From Turritopsis dohrnii (Eukaryota > Cnidaria > Hydrozoa > Anthoathecata > Oceaniidae), in NCBI GenBank assembly GCA_027922465.2, contig BQMF02000628.1, positions 62,001 to 126,000 on the forward strand: DNA of 64,000 bases. The letters are read 5' to 3'. The notes beneath the pieces are model-generated. The model did no database searches. It saw nothing but the letters and a program-made list of their open reading frames with translations, and was not told the origin of the DNA. Below are positions 34,561-47,722 of this stretch, piece by piece. Each line of letters begins with the position of its first letter. The first letter of the stretch is position 1. The translations under genes and the position numbers were made by a program.

Positions 34561-36597
34561 TTATGTTGAATTAGTGACTTCATCGCTAAGTTTAACTTTT
34601 TTATAAGGAGACACGTGGTGCTAAAAGACATAAAACATTGACATGATTTTGACCTGAGTAACATGTCCAGGAGTGGACTTTCCTGATTTGTCTGATTTTC
34701 GGAACAAGGTTTGAAGGAGGGGTACCGTATTCTTTCTAATAAGCGCTTATAAAATTGTTTTGGAAATTAGGGGGTGGGGGTGGGCTTACTAGAGGGGCGC
34801 TTATAAAAAAATTGTGAAATGGTCATGCTAGCTGTGAACGAGGCATTGCTTTATATCATAAAAGAATAAAAACAACTGTATTTTTCATGGCAACGAAATA
34901 AGATTTTGTACTTATAACTTACATTTAGACATCACAAAAATATAGTCGCTTTTTGTTCAAAGTTCTAATTACCAACCGGGCGCTTATTAATTTCTGAGTT
35001 AATGTTAAGTCACTCTAATAAGCGCCCGGGCGCTTATAAAAATATTCTTGACTAGATGGGGGCGCTTATTAGAGAGAATACGATATGTTCAAAGGGTTTA
35101 TCCTTATAATAGACTTCTGTTTTACAGAAAGGAATGACAAGCGTTGTCTACAAATACATTGTGATATATCAACAGTTTGACAAAAGGCCGGTACAAACAC
35201 TCTATAACTTCATGTCCAGTAGTTGACTTACAAACATGGCGTGACATATAGGTGGTCTCTCGCCTAACATACATGGCGTGACATATAGGTGGTCTCTCGC
35301 CTAACATACACGTAACATCCCAGTGGACAAAATTGTCAAAAAGCCAAAGAATTTTCACAGAAGTTTGTATATTTCTATAGATATGCTACATGACCAATTT
35401 CCACACGAAGCAAATTCGAAATATCATAAAAAGATTCTCTCGGTTCCTATGACGACCTTACGTCAGTGCTATGACTCAGAGCGTCTAACCTCGTTTACAT
35501 GTTTTAATACACTTACCTTCTCCCACCGTTCCAGTAACTTTTGATATTCACTTTCAAAAAACGAGAACACGTCGTCGCAATCCTTTAAAAATAACATCAA
35601 ATATTAAGTTCCCCCGTGAACATGGGCAAACTTACCATGTTAAAATATCAACTTTCCACGCTAACATATCAACTACGCGTGCATACATTAAGAGTTCCGA
35701 AACGCACACCGATAACTAGCCGGATTAGAAAGCGGTACTAAGTGGACAAAATCGTCAAAAAGTCACTACGACGAAGAGCACTTTCATTGTGTGTATAGTT
35801 CTATAGAAATGCACTCCCTCGTTTTTTAACCAATGCACCAGCTGGGTAAATGGTCTTGTATGGTATAATTTGAGTTCGGTTAAGTTACCATCTTGAATTC
35901 TAGTCCTTCAATCAGAAAATATTTAGACGAAACAAAATCCTTTTAAAAGAAAAAGCATAGACAGCGAATAGGTTCATACTAACCTTTCGAGCGATGTGTC
36001 CGTCTGGGTTATACAAGTAGCAGTTCTTTTTTATCTGCATCATGTCTTCGTAGAAGTGAGGGTAGCTGTCATATTCACCATCCTAATGTGAAACAAAACG
36101 AGAATGGGCCATCAAAAACTAGGCGATGAAACAAAATAGTCCAGTTCACAGACTAGACAAGACAATGTTTTTAAAATGCACAACGAAAACGCGACCGATT
36201 TTTGAACGAATATTCAGAGGGTTAATTTTTAAGATGTCACACTTCCCCACATAAAAGCTTCCAAATAAAAGCAGTGTCACACTTACCTCAAGTTTTCTTT
36301 TAATCTTTCCGAAATCCATTGGTACTTTTACTATCCGATAATATCCGGGTGCATCGTTCGGATCCACTGGAGAGAAATAATGCAAAATAATAGAAATTCA
36401 TCTTGTTGGTTATTTCTGAAGAATGACATATATAAGTTGTTTTAGTAGCAGATCCATTTGAAAATAGCTCGTACAACTCTAAAACTCAACCGCAATACGA
36501 CATATAAAATATACCTGGCTTGGTGAACCACGAGGCTGCGTTCATTTCACCTTTCTGCTTATTCGATCCACGAAAACGACAGACTCGAGCAAGCAAG
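34561..36597 (-). CDS. Bromodomain exons (3' part of EMSY-like gene)
   Basis: Five short exons after the long exon. Shelf and ZA loop: AASWFTKPVDPNDAPGYYRI; then KVPMDFGKIKRKLE, EYDSYPHFYEDMMQIKKNC, and YLYNPDGHIARK, where the Asn of YLYN is at the position that binds acetyl-lysine; the last helix is DCDDVFSFFESEYQKLLERW. The shelf is WFT rather than the usual WPF. The ZA loop 'PVDPNDAP' resembles BPTF/NURF301-type bromodomains. Boundaries: AG|C acceptor at 36597, GTATAT donor after 36515, then consensus GTAAGT or GTTAGT donors. If it is a separate gene it would need its own start and promoter between 36600 and 37140; I see none. Confidence 0.8.
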
Positions 36598-39500
36598 CTA
36601 CACAGTAACAAATACAACGAAAAAATGCTAGACTGTAGGTTTTATCGCACAAGTTATGATTGTTATAGTTTATGTGTGGGTTAAGCGAGCAAATTATTGC
36701 CAAATACCCCAATCATTCAAACAAAAATAACAGACTTTTAACCATATAAAAAAACACGGACGAGAAAGCCTGATGAGTACTTTTCACTAATGACATTTAG
36801 TAGTTTTTTCCCTTTTCCAACGTATGGGTTTGTCAAGGCTGCGAAATTATTTTAATAAAAAATGAATAAATAAATAAATAAACGGTAAAGTTCACTATTG
36901 CATCAAACAGACTGTCAAGGAAAAAAAGCCCTTATTGCAATCAGGGCGCAACATTGACGCCCTAACCGAATCAATACATCGTTCACTTCAATTTTTTCCT
37001 GATATCAATCAAGGTCCTGTATATTATTAAAAAAACGTTAAAAAGACAGCAACCGCAAAACAAAACGAAAAGTCCGTAGAAAAATAGAATACGGCATGAA
37101 AAAGGATTATGCAAATCAGCCAATCAGAAATTCTCACTTACTTTGCAGCGCCTCTGATCCAACTAGCTTGCGTTCTAGACGGCGAAGATATGTTCTCATT
37201 CAGTTTTCGTTTCTTCCCATTACAGGGCGACTCGTTAACGCCGATATCACTGTGGGCGTTCGTTTCGGATGTTGTGGCGTTTGTGTTGTTATTATTATGC
37301 AAATTCACTGGCGGTAACGCTTTATTAGTAACGACCTTCGTTAAAGTTTTCACACTCGTACTAACTGTGTTCTCACTCACCGTGTTGGTCTTAAGAACAG
37401 TAGTACTAGTACATACTTGAGTGAAGAAGTCCGTAGAGGCTGGTTTCGAAATATTGTTACTTACAAGTGCAGGAGATATGTTTAGTTTTGAACTACCAGG
37501 CAGATCGGTGGAGCCTGGTATCGACATTTGCAGTTTATTTGATTGGTTTAAGGAGGATAATTTCAAATTTTGATTGGATACTGTACTGTTATCAATAGTC
37601 AGTGAATTGGTGATGTTTAGAAAACCCAGGGTCGTGCCACCGTCACTATACGAGTTCGTCAGATCGCTTTTATTATTTACTTTGGTGATGTTGGAGTAGT
37701 TCAAAACGGCACGGTCGTTCTTTTGAAAGGATGGTGCAGAAACAGTCAACGTTCCCGGCACCGACAACTTTGGTGACGTTGAACAACTAACGACGATGTT
37801 ACCGTCAGGAACGAGGTTAAACTTGGCGTTGACAAGAGTGATGTTGTTACTTAAATTATTTGTGATCACTTTAGAAGTGACAATGCCAAGATTGTGTGCA
37901 CCAGGAGTCTTTTGATTGAGCAGGTAATTAGTCTCTTTTGTAATGGCGTTTCCTTGGCTCACGTCGTTTTGAAAAGATAAATTTTTCACACTAAGCGGGG
38001 GATTTATATCCAAGTGATTCGCGTCGAACACAACCTGATTGGCCTGTTCTCTAGACATGTCTAGTCCCAGGTTTCCAGCGAAAATGAAGCTCTCTTCTTT
38101 CGTCAGACTATCCGGCGATGTTGCCGTCATCTTTGCCGACAACTGTTCTAGGAACTTCTCACCGGCGTTCAAGAACGCCATGTCGTCAGTCTCTGCGATG
38201 GCAGAATTGGCGATTTGTTCTACAAGTGTATTGCTACCATCGTCAAGCAGGTTAAGTGTTGTATTTACATCTTCGAAACTATTTACATTTAGAGTGATGG
38301 CAGTGGCGGTAGGCTGAAGTTGGCCGGGCGCAACCATAGTATCATTTCCGATGGTGAGGTGTTGAGTATTTCCAGTTATATTCAGACTACTCACATCATT
38401 AGTACTATTATGTGAAACATTCAGTACCTGTTGCTTGTCGGGTTTGTGGAGAGTGTTTGAAACTTCAGAGTTCTTGATTTGAATATTGCCTATCCGGTTT
38501 ATACCTTGGGAGCCAACGATGGAGGACAAGAGACTGGTACTAGGTAATAACGGAGGGTTCTTCATTGAGTGACTGATAGCTAAAGGGGAACGGCTTTTCG
38601 AGACTGTCGTGAATAATTTCAAGCTTTGAGCAGAGCTTGGCAGTGTTGTCTTTAGACTGCCTAGACCTTTCGACGTTGAGGAAATCTTCGAGGCTTTCCC
38701 GATTGCTATTGACGGCGTTGCTATACTGTTGCTAAGAGATATGTTTTGTATGTTAGTAGTTTTGCCATGGTTCAGTACGGCAGTGTTCATGGAACGTGCC
38801 ACCACCGAATGAAGGTTTGACGCCAGGGAATTAGCAATGTGCTTTACACTTGATGCTGCTGGTGTCGTTATGGAGGAGCCCGTAGTTTGTGATATCGATT
38901 TCGTTATAGACATTATCGGTGTGGCAATATAAACAGTTTTGACTTGAGTAGTGCCTGGTACGACAGTTGTTACAGCTATCATTTTGAAGCCTGTGGCAAG
39001 AGGCATGGATTTAGATGGCAGTGTGCCTTTCGCTATAGTCTGTGTTACTGAGCTGGCACAGTTGAAGTTAGCTGATGTTTTACTGTTATGTGTTTGAGAT
39101 GAAGTTACTACAGAGCTAACAGTGAGGAGTTTTTGTGCAGGACTTTTGTTACTGGACACGACAACGACGGGTTTGTTACTGTTTATAGACGGCGGTGTTG
39201 TCGACATGCCGGATTTGGCAACCTGTACGACTTTCACCGACACGCCTTGCGGCCCACTCATAGATTTGATTGGTGATGTTGTATTGCTTGAAACGCCCAA
39301 CATTACGCCATCATTATTCTGTGTAGACGATAATAGTCCACTTCGTTGCAATGGTACCATTGGTTTGAATTTGGTCGCCTTGACTTTAGGTTTCGGCAAG
39401 GGGGTTTTAAATTTGATTTTTTGTGTGATACTACTGTTTTGTAAACTCGAAACACTTACGGCGGATGAATTACTACTCGTCTGAATGGAGTTACTGACAA

Positions 39501-42500
39501 CTTTTATCATTGGCGATTGAATTAAATGAAGTGAGTTGTCACTTTTACTGGAATTGAGAGAAGCTAACGATGTCAAAGGTGTGTTGACAGAACTCAAGGA
39601 TTGTAGTTGGATACTAGCTGGCTTCGACATACTCGGCTGAGATTTTGTAGGACTACGTTGCAAGATGATCGGTTTCGGAGAATATTTGACGGGAGACGAG
39701 ATGGTGGAAACCGGTTTTCCTACTGTGTAACTTGAAGACGGTTTTAAGGAATTGCTTTTTATCATAGGCTTGAGAGAAGATGGATTCGACGGCTTGAACG
39801 GGTTGGTTAGAGTCTTATTCAAAGCCAACGGAGAAGGCTTCGTATATAGTATGTTTGGTTTCTTCTTCTTCTTTAATTTGTCGTCCAGTTTACCAGGTAA
39901 ATCTAAAAAATTCGGAACCAGAACGACCAGGTAGAACATTGAAAGCAGCAACAACCAGCACAGTGGGGAAATTTGTTAGACAATCACTGCGAAGGAGTGC
40001 ATTTCTATAGAAATATACATGTTATTTCAATAAAAATGCTCTTCATCGCAATGATATTTTGACGATTTTGTCCACTGGGAGTGTCGTATGTGTAAATTTG
40101 ATTGCAATGCAACAAAAAAATTCCCGCTGATTTTGTAAAAATCAGAAGAGGGTGGGCATTATATGTTATCAATTCATCTGATCACCTGATATTTAATTCC
40201 TCTTGGCACTCATGAGAATTTGAACTCTAAACTTGAAAATGAGGCTTGAGAATTATGCTTACCTAAGGATGACATTTTCACATTCTTACTGTCATCTTTG
40301 TTGTCTTGTATTCGGTCATTTTTGGATAATTGCCGGGACTTAGTTGGTAAAGGTAAAACTTCAATTTCTTCAATACATGAAAGAAAGAAAATATTTCTTT
40401 GTCATACTGCTGTCAAATAGAACAATAAAAATCAGTATCACTTTGACTGTTAGCAATTCTTTGAACTTTCATTGGGTGCATCTCATAAATTAAAGAATAT
40501 TCGCAGAGTTTCCTACCAGTTTTGATAGGCAATTTTTGATTGCTTTCAACTGCCTGATTTGCTGCTGCTGTGGCTTTTGCAGTAAAAACAGTTTGTGGAA
40601 CTAATCGAGGCATCAGCGAGACAAGCCGGCGACCTTCTATTGACCATTCAGTAGCACTACCAGGACCATGCATACTGAAAACAAGAGTAAAAGATTGCGA
40701 TTTTATAACTGCATAAGCGTAAGTATACAACAACAAACATTTCAGCATTTATGGAAGATCGTATAGTCAGGTCAGTATAATAATGACCACTTTAGGATCA
40801 AATGATCATTCTGCATAGGTGGTGGTTGTCCTGCGTAGTATATATGCTTTGGACCGAATCCATTGCAACAGAAAAAAGTACCAAGCAAACGTTTCAGAGA
40901 GGTGGTGTCTTATACTATAAGATTGATAATAGATATCTGATTAAGTAGTATTTTCATGTTGGTTTTTAATGCAGTTTTGATTGTACAGTCTTGAAGTTAC
41001 AAGTTACAGTCTTGATGAAAACCTTTCGTTTAAAGCAACCCAAAAGCCATCTGACTTTACAAAACATTATGTGGAAGATCTCGTACCAATTACCTCCTTA
41101 ATTCATGCATATCTGGGTATTAAAAAAAACTATCCAAACAAGTTGAAATCTTAAACTAGAAGCTATTAGGCTTGAACAATTTCCGCATCAGCCCTTGAGA
41201 AAATTGCTTTAGGCTAATTTTCAAGATATCTGAATGACTTGCACACTGACTAATAATTTGATACAGTCTGGAATTCATCAAATTACTCCCTTCTTTAATT
41301 TATTTAACTTAATCTTGACAGCTTTGCAATTTACTATGATGTTTCGGGGCCAGAAAAACAGTTCACCAATATCTTCTTACGCATGATGTTTATTCATGAA
41401 AGATTTTTAGAAATTTGGTCCAAATTTGGCCCAAATCGTCCCATTTTAGTCAAATCTGACAAAATGACTGTCAAATTCGAAATCAGCACCTTTCAAATGA
41501 AATCCATGCAAAATTTTATGAAATTTGAAGAACTTTCAAAATTTGGTCCAAATTTGGCCCAAATTGTCCAATTTTAGTCATCTGACAAAATGATTGCCAG
41601 AATTGAAATCAGCACCTTTCAAATGTAATCCATGAAAAATTTCATGAAATTTGAAGAACTTTCAAAATTTGGTCCAAATTTGGCCCAAATTGTCCATTTA
41701 GTCAAGTCTGACAAAATGACCGTCAACTTCTAAATAAGCACCTTGTCTAAATTGCCCAATTTTAGTCAAACCTGTCCTAAGTTCCTAGCATAGGTCAGTC
41801 ATTAACTATTCTGAATAAACAACAATCCGAAATCTGAACGGACTTTCCGAAAACGACGAAAAACTGTGACAGAGATAGATACTTAGATAGATAGATAGAA
41901 TGTGTAAACCAAACAATTTCCTACGCTATAAGCGCGAAAATTGAATAAATAAATTAACATAAATTAAAAACAAAATTTCGTCCTTACCATCCTGCAACGG
42001 CATTCAAACGATCGTCATTGACAACACGGCGTACTTCAGCTCGATGACGCTCTGTTGATATACTGAAAAGAGAAGTTGCTTATTCTACATTTTGCTCAAA
42101 CAAAAACTGGCATCAACAATTAAATCAAGTCAGAATTTTTCCTGGACGTGTCATTTTACTCCTTACCTCAAATGATTTGACAATTCATTCAATATACTTT
42201 TTTTTGATCTAGATTAAAAGATAGAGAACTTGACATCTTCATCAATACGAGAACAACAGATAGCTTAATAGAAATGATGTAAGCATTACTTGAGTGCATG
42301 AAAGAACAATATCAAAACTTACTTGTTGATATCACCTTGAGCACGGAATGCAGTCACAATGGCCGAATAAGCATCGAGTTCTACCAAAAAATACACAAGA
42401 AGTTAAGTTAAATATGACACTATATCAAAGTATTTTGTGTTAAAATGAATGATGTATGAATAAAATGATCAAATAGAAACACAATAGCGTTTCTGGTTGA

Positions 42501-43520
42501 ATTTAGAGAGAAGGTTCAATTCCAAAAATAAGATATAGTTCTATATCTAGTATTACCACTTCTTAAACACAAGGGACATAACATCACTTTCTAAAGATAG
42601 AAATTTTTTATATTTCCATTAGTATTTCCATGTTACAATGTAGTTAAGTCTGTGTGATCGTTTCTCAAAACATTCGGAATAAATGTAATGTAATGATTAA
42701 TATCAGGCCTTTGAGTTGTAAATTAAAATAACACAGATACAATTTTTAAAAATACAATTAACCAATCAGGAGTGGACAGCTGTTGCAATCGAATAAAATA
42801 TACACAGCTTTAAAAGAAGTATTTTATCAGAATGTGAGAACAACTTTTTATTGCAAATTAAGAACTCATAAATTTCACCTGAGGCTCAGTGTGTTTTTTA
42901 TTATTGAAGCATCAAATTGTTGTCATTTTGTTCTCGATTTTCAATTATGAGAAATCTTTATTTCCCCATAACAGCGTTCCTTATCAATTCTAGACTCAAT
43001 CACAATCTCAAAAACATAATTTTTTCTTCTTAATGCCATTGAGTCCAGGTTTAAATTGTTTATATTTTTTAGATGATTTACGTCTTGGTTCTTACAAAAA
43101 GAGTGTCATCCATTTCCATGAATGGTTTATTTTATGGTCTAGTTTACTTAGTTTAATAAATTTTGTACGGTTTGTTTGCCAGTTTTCTTTTCTGGTGGTG
43201 TGTTCTTAGTTGGCCAGCATACTTCCATTCATAGCTATTAAGCTAATAATTAGTAATGCCAGTCTTCTGCATAGTTTATTTTAACATCTTATGTGACCTG
43301 TAGTAAACAGTGTAAACTAAAGTAAAAAAACCCAAAAAAACCCTGGTGAGCTTTTTCAAAACATTAGTGTCAGAAACCTTTGCGTATGAGCAACCAGAGT
43401 GCTCAATTACACCATAAAAATGTATCTCTCTTGCTGTCAGATAAACCTACCTAATCTTCTTAGAATCCTCTTTGCTTCTTCTCGAGACATAGGCTCTGGT
43501 TCCGATTCCTCTGAAGCCAT
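34561..43520 (-). CDS. EMSY: EMSY-like chromatin regulator with C-terminal bromodomain
   Basis: Twelve coding exons (minus): 43451-43520, 42323-42380, 42167-42208, 41988-42062, 40517-40674, 40263-40367, 37142-39902, 36515-36597, 36287-36366, 35984-36082, 35517-35582, 34561-34620. All junctions keep phase; total 3,657 nt, 1,218 residues. Exons 1-5 encode the ENT domain: MSREEAKRILRRL, LDAYSAIVTAFRAQGDINK, SKKSILNELSNHLSISTERH, RAEVRRVVNDDRLNAVAG, then EWSIEGRRLVSLMPRLVPQT, matching vertebrate EMSY closely. EMSY is a nuclear co-repressor associated with KDM5/SIN3 complexes and BRCA2. Exon 7 is a 919-codon Ser/Thr/Asn/Val-rich, low-complexity region, as in EMSY. Exons 8-11 encode a bromodomain (separate entry), and exon 12 ends HHVSPYKKVKLSDEVTNST. 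The donor of exon 7 contains an in-frame TAA, so an unspliced reading would stop there and hide the fusion. ATG at 43520 is the first in frame. Confidence 0.85.
34730..35085. repeat. AATAAGCGC inverted-repeat MITE
   Basis: Starts TTCTTTCTAATAAGCGCTTA and ends GGCGCTTATTAGAGAGAATA, with further internal GGCGCTTATAAAA units. Lies in the last EMSY intron. Confidence 0.7.
35234..35307. repeat. 37-bp tandem repeat, two units
   Basis: ACATGGCGTGACATATAGGT is repeated at 35234 and 35271 with no difference in the unit. Intronic. Confidence 0.85.
35737..35850. repeat. CACTGCGA palindromic MITE copy (EMSY intron)
   Basis: AGTGGACAAAATCGTCAAAA, then AGTCACTACGACGAAGAGCA and GAAATGCACTCCCTCG, ending near CAGCTGGG. 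A partial copy lies at 35311-35380. Confidence 0.65.
39961..40080. repeat. CACTGCGA palindromic MITE copy (EMSY intron)
   Basis: Well-preserved copy: CAATCACTGCGAAGGAGTGC, AATAAAAATGCTCTTCATCG, TTTTGACGATTTTGTCCACT. Only about 60 bp upstream of the acceptor of the long exon. Confidence 0.75.
41411..41770. repeat. 127-bp tandem repeat, about 2.8 units (EMSY intron)
   Basis: AAATTTGGTCCAAATTTGGC starts units at 41411, 41538 and 41665. Inside each unit a shorter repeat of the form AAATTTGG(T/C)CC occurs twice. Confidence 0.85.
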
Positions 43521-44769
43521 TTCTACACTTAAAATAAAACACAGAAAGTCATAAACCATTTTTTTCAAAAATTAGTTAATGCAAACAAAGCATACAAATC
43601 AGGATTTTTTTTAAAAAAATCATTATTTGGTTTAAAGGATATGTAACTCTCTTTCTTTTGCTTATGAAAATATCTTGTAATTTCAGTATCTTTTTGTTAC
43701 ATCATAGTAACAGGGAAAATATATGATCAAGTAAAGAAAATATGATTTTTTTCTTATGGTAATAGGCATACTTAAAACCTACTCAGAACATACAATAAGG
43801 AAAGAAATTTTTATACACAGCACCACAATTTCTTTTTCAATTTTCCTGACACCAACCTTCTTAAATAATACTATTAATACATCAAAAAGGCAGCTTTACA
43901 CTGATGTTTATCAAAAATGTTAAAAACATGTTAAGTTATAGCAACCCAAACATGAGCATACAGAAATAGGAAAAGCAAATTTTAGGAAACATATATATTA
44001 ATGACAATTCCTAATACTAAGTGCCCAAGATGATATTAGTGACATAAGTTCATAAATAAAAAATAGGCTAGTTCTTCCACTCACTGACAAAATCTGCTTG
44101 CAAAAAATCAACATACAAAATTTGCTAAAATCTTAAGAAAAAAATGTGGAATTGCTAAATTGAATCAATTGAAGCCTATTTTATAGTTAATGTTTTGGTA
44201 GAACACTTTTTAAAAACAAAATTCAGGCTTGTGTTGCTCCTAAATTTGGATGCAAGGATTTAAGCCTTAACTTGTTCTTATTTTGTTTTCATAACAAAGC
44301 TTGTGTGCAACTTAAACAAGATATTGGTAGGTTTAGAGATGTTATTATGAAACCAAAGGATGAAAAGAAATAGTCAAAGGACCAAAAATTATTGAATGTG
44401 TGCTAAGAACACATCTTTTATTATACATTCTCAAAGCAAACAGTAAATTCAATTTTTCATATGTAATAGATTTTTAGCCTGTGGGATATGTATAGATGAC
44501 TTACACATGTTTACATGCTTATAATGCACTATTTTACGTTATATCCTTTGATTTTGATCACATATTACAGCTTTATTATTGTGTATTTTTATCTACAAAT
44601 TGCATCAAATGAATTGAGTTGAAAGAACAGACAATATGAATAGGCAGATGGTCTGAATTCACTCTATAAAGATATGCCAATCATAGTCATCATGGTTTAC
44701 AAATCTGTCTTAAGAAGACAAATAAACACAAAAAGCATTTCTTCTTGTACCTAGGTCTCAACATCAACA

Positions 44770-44803
44770 GGTTAGGGTTAGTATCGGGGTTAGGGTTAGG
44801 TTT
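44770..44803 (+). repeat. Interstitial telomere-like (TTAGGG) run
   Basis: GGTTAGGGTTAGTATCGGGG followed by TTAGGGTTAGGTTTA. Consistent with a TTAGGG-telomere animal. Confidence 0.75.
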
Positions 44804-45518
44804 AGATAAATAAGAAGCGTTAATTCTGCATCAGAATCATGAATAATAGCACTATTGTGTCACTATAATAATGTAGTATATACACATTAAACATGAAAAA
44901 ATATTCACATTATCAAAACTTTACATTAAAACTTTTTAATTCACATAAAGACTTAATAACAGTGAAGAAATAATTAAAATTATATTCAGTAAAAATTAAC
45001 ATAATAGCATGTTATTTGTTCTCGAAAGTCACATAAAAAAATCATTATATGTTTTTGTTCAATGATTATGTAGGATCCTCTTTAATTTAACATCATTCTG
45101 ACTGAACATTCTTTCCAATCATCTCACTTTTTGCATATTCATTTATGGTTAGCTATGAAACATTAAAGAACAGTTTAGACTAACTTAATTGCGTTAGGAG
45201 TGAATTATACTTATTAAAGTCCTTCTTAAAAGTTATTATGTTGAGAAATGATTTGATATTTAATTTTTCTCAATTTCTACAAACTTGAGTCAGACTTGTT
45301 AAAAAATGCAGCAAAAGTTTGAAATAATATTTTTCGAATGGGTTTCTTTTTTAAAGAAAAGCGTCCCTAAGATAGATCATGTACTTACTTATTACCATGA
45401 TGATTTTTATCATTTGAGAGCACTCTTACAAAAAAACAAATTATAGTTTATTTTGACGGATGTTAAAATTCAAAACAAAGATTTTGAAGATTTTTGACAA
45501 AAACATGATCATATGCGT

Positions 45519-45670
45519 ACTTACACAAATTTTTGTTGAAAAAGATGACAGATAATCACCCAAGGAACACCCGAATACCTCTAGGAATAACAAGCATTAC
45601 AATTTTCGTGCTCGCTCCGTGTTTACCCGCCATGTTGAATTTTGAGTTTTGTTCGATCAAGCATGCGCAG
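45519..45670 (-). promoter_or_regulatory. Putative EMSY promoter and 5'UTR exon with uORF
   Basis: On the minus strand there is a TGCGCATGC motif (NRF1-like, about 45661-45669), followed by AACATGGCGGG (YY1-like, 45626-45633), both common at housekeeping starts, and a consensus donor GTAAGT at 45519-45524. The intron would end at TTTTATTTTAAG just before 43527, seven bases or so ahead of the EMSY ATG. The ATG in the ATGGCGGG box opens a 25-codon uORF (45556-45633). All inferred from motifs. Confidence 0.5.
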
Positions 45671-45679
45671 AAAATACAA

Positions 45680-47715
45680 TGTTGTTTTGCGAATAACTGT
45701 AATAAATTAAAAACACACAGGGGGTAAATAAATAAAATACTGTGACAATTTGAGTACTCAAACAGCTATTAGATATTCATCCCAACCCACGAGTAACATA
45801 TGTATAAACAATTTTTCTTTTATGGAAAGATTAATTTCAGAATTAGTCCCATATTTTTATTTTGTCAAACTACGGAAGTAGTACCTCCCCTAATTATTAC
45901 ATACTCGCGGAAATTATGCATTGCATAAATAATGATGAAAAGAGAGAGAGAGAGAATTGATTTTTGAATGGAGAGATTATTCTCGGTCTCGCTCGGTATG
46001 TAGAAAAGTATGCTAGGAGATATCAGAGATATCATCATGAGGTAAGTGAAAATTTCTTTAATCATTGGGTTGTAAATCCGAAGTTGTCACATCTGCTATT
46101 TAAAGATGATGAGGGCATATGCTTTTCACCACCACTCTACATACAGACACGGTTGGGTGACCTGACATTTTGCGGGGGTAGCCGTGGACCTTGCCTACTT
46201 TTATGCTAAAGAAGGCCAATTTTCCGCGCACAGATATTCTCTTGCTTGCTCATTTCCGTTCCTGTTGTCCCCAAAAAGTTGATTGAAATGAGTTCAACTT
46301 TTATCTGTTTGTTTCGAACAGAAAAGAAGGAAAAGAAAATAAACCAATCAGATTTTAGTATTAATTCTTTTCCGTTCCTGTCCCCGGGAAATTTTCAATT
46401 AGTGGAAAGTCGCCTTTAGTAAATTTTTTTTGCTTGCGTTGCATTATATTCATAGGCGTATAGTCAAAAAAGGGGCGGAGTACAACATATTATATGGTAT
46501 TTCTTTTCAGTCTTAAGTATCGATTAGGTTACTTATACTTTTTTTCTGTTCTAGTTTAAATGATTAAACTTTTCTCCACAAATTTTGACTGAGCACTTAG
46601 TAAACAAGAGTATGTATTCATTGTAACAATTGTAACAAGTATGTATCGAACCAAATGATTATGACTATTTATTAGCGGGATTCGGAAAAATCATGTTTCA
46701 TTTACACAAAGCTATTTTTCTATAGATTTGTAGGGAATTGTATACAATTTAGTAGAGTTGTTCATGAGTTTTTAACTACAAAGTCATTAGAAACTTCACA
46801 TCAACACTTGAAATAAGCGTGCAAAGTAATGATGTGCAAGGTAATGATGTGCAGCGATCCCATACATTTTTTTGATCAGTTTATCGATTTCTACAACATG
46901 GGCACACTTATCATTGCGAATTCCTTAATTTAATTTTTCGTGACGTCTACGCAGGCTGGACATGGGCGGCGAGCGACGCCGCCTTGGCGGCTAGTATATA
47001 TTATTTTCGGTCCCTCCTCCACTTTTAAAACGCGTCACTGGGCCTGCACTAACGTGATTATTTCAAAAAGAAAAAAACAATCCTCTTGACTACCAACAAA
47101 AACTCATGGACCGAAAGACTACCATCTTTAATATACACGCCGCGTTATAAATTAATTCGAATTTTGTCAAGATGGAAACAAGAAAAGTCACAAAGGCGGT
47201 TTTAATAAGACTAGGAGCTCCACAAAAGAAAAAGAATGAAATGAAGGCTGAAATTTAGTCTTCTTATTTATAAAGCTGAGAGCAATTCAAGCTGAAGGCT
47301 AAGAAAAATAAGAACAGCTAACCTCAAGTCAAATTCTACTGTTTCTTATTAACAAAAAACATGTGATAGGAGTGAAAAGGACGATACTTAGCGTTGGTAT
47401 ATTTTCAAAAAGTTGAGGAAGTATGGATTCGAGTTCTAAAAAAAAGAATCAGTATGCTAATAAACGGGTTTTTCATATAAGAATGAAAACGATAAAACGT
47501 TTTGGTCTTCATTCATTGCGCAGTGGGGGACGAATGAAAAAATAATTCTTTTTACACCCCCATATATATAGCATCGCTTTTATGATTAAAAGTAAAAAAT
47601 AGGGAAAAATCAGATACTTTTTTGGGGACAGGCGGCAGTTCCCCATTTAATTTTCTCCTTAATGCATCATTCATTTCCTCAGTATGCAACGAGAGATGAT
47701 TAGAAAACATCGATT
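45680..47715. other. Intergenic, no gene seen
   Basis: ORF 45964-46209 ends near a GTAAGT donor (46041), but no acceptor or homology supports it. GA repeat at 45940-45955. Confidence 0.35.
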
Positions 47716-47722
47716 GAAATTA

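Noticed and set aside
37109..37420. Plus-strand ORF with hydrophobic residues opposite the EMSY long exon
   Set aside because: It is antisense to a well-supported exon; hydrophobicity follows from the reverse complement of Asn/Lys/Thr codons.
39122..39484. Plus-strand ORF of 120 codons
   Set aside because: Also a shadow of the EMSY exon; no domain.
45964..46209. ORF with a GTAAGT donor inside (46041)
   Set aside because: No acceptor, no homology, surrounded by non-coding sequence.
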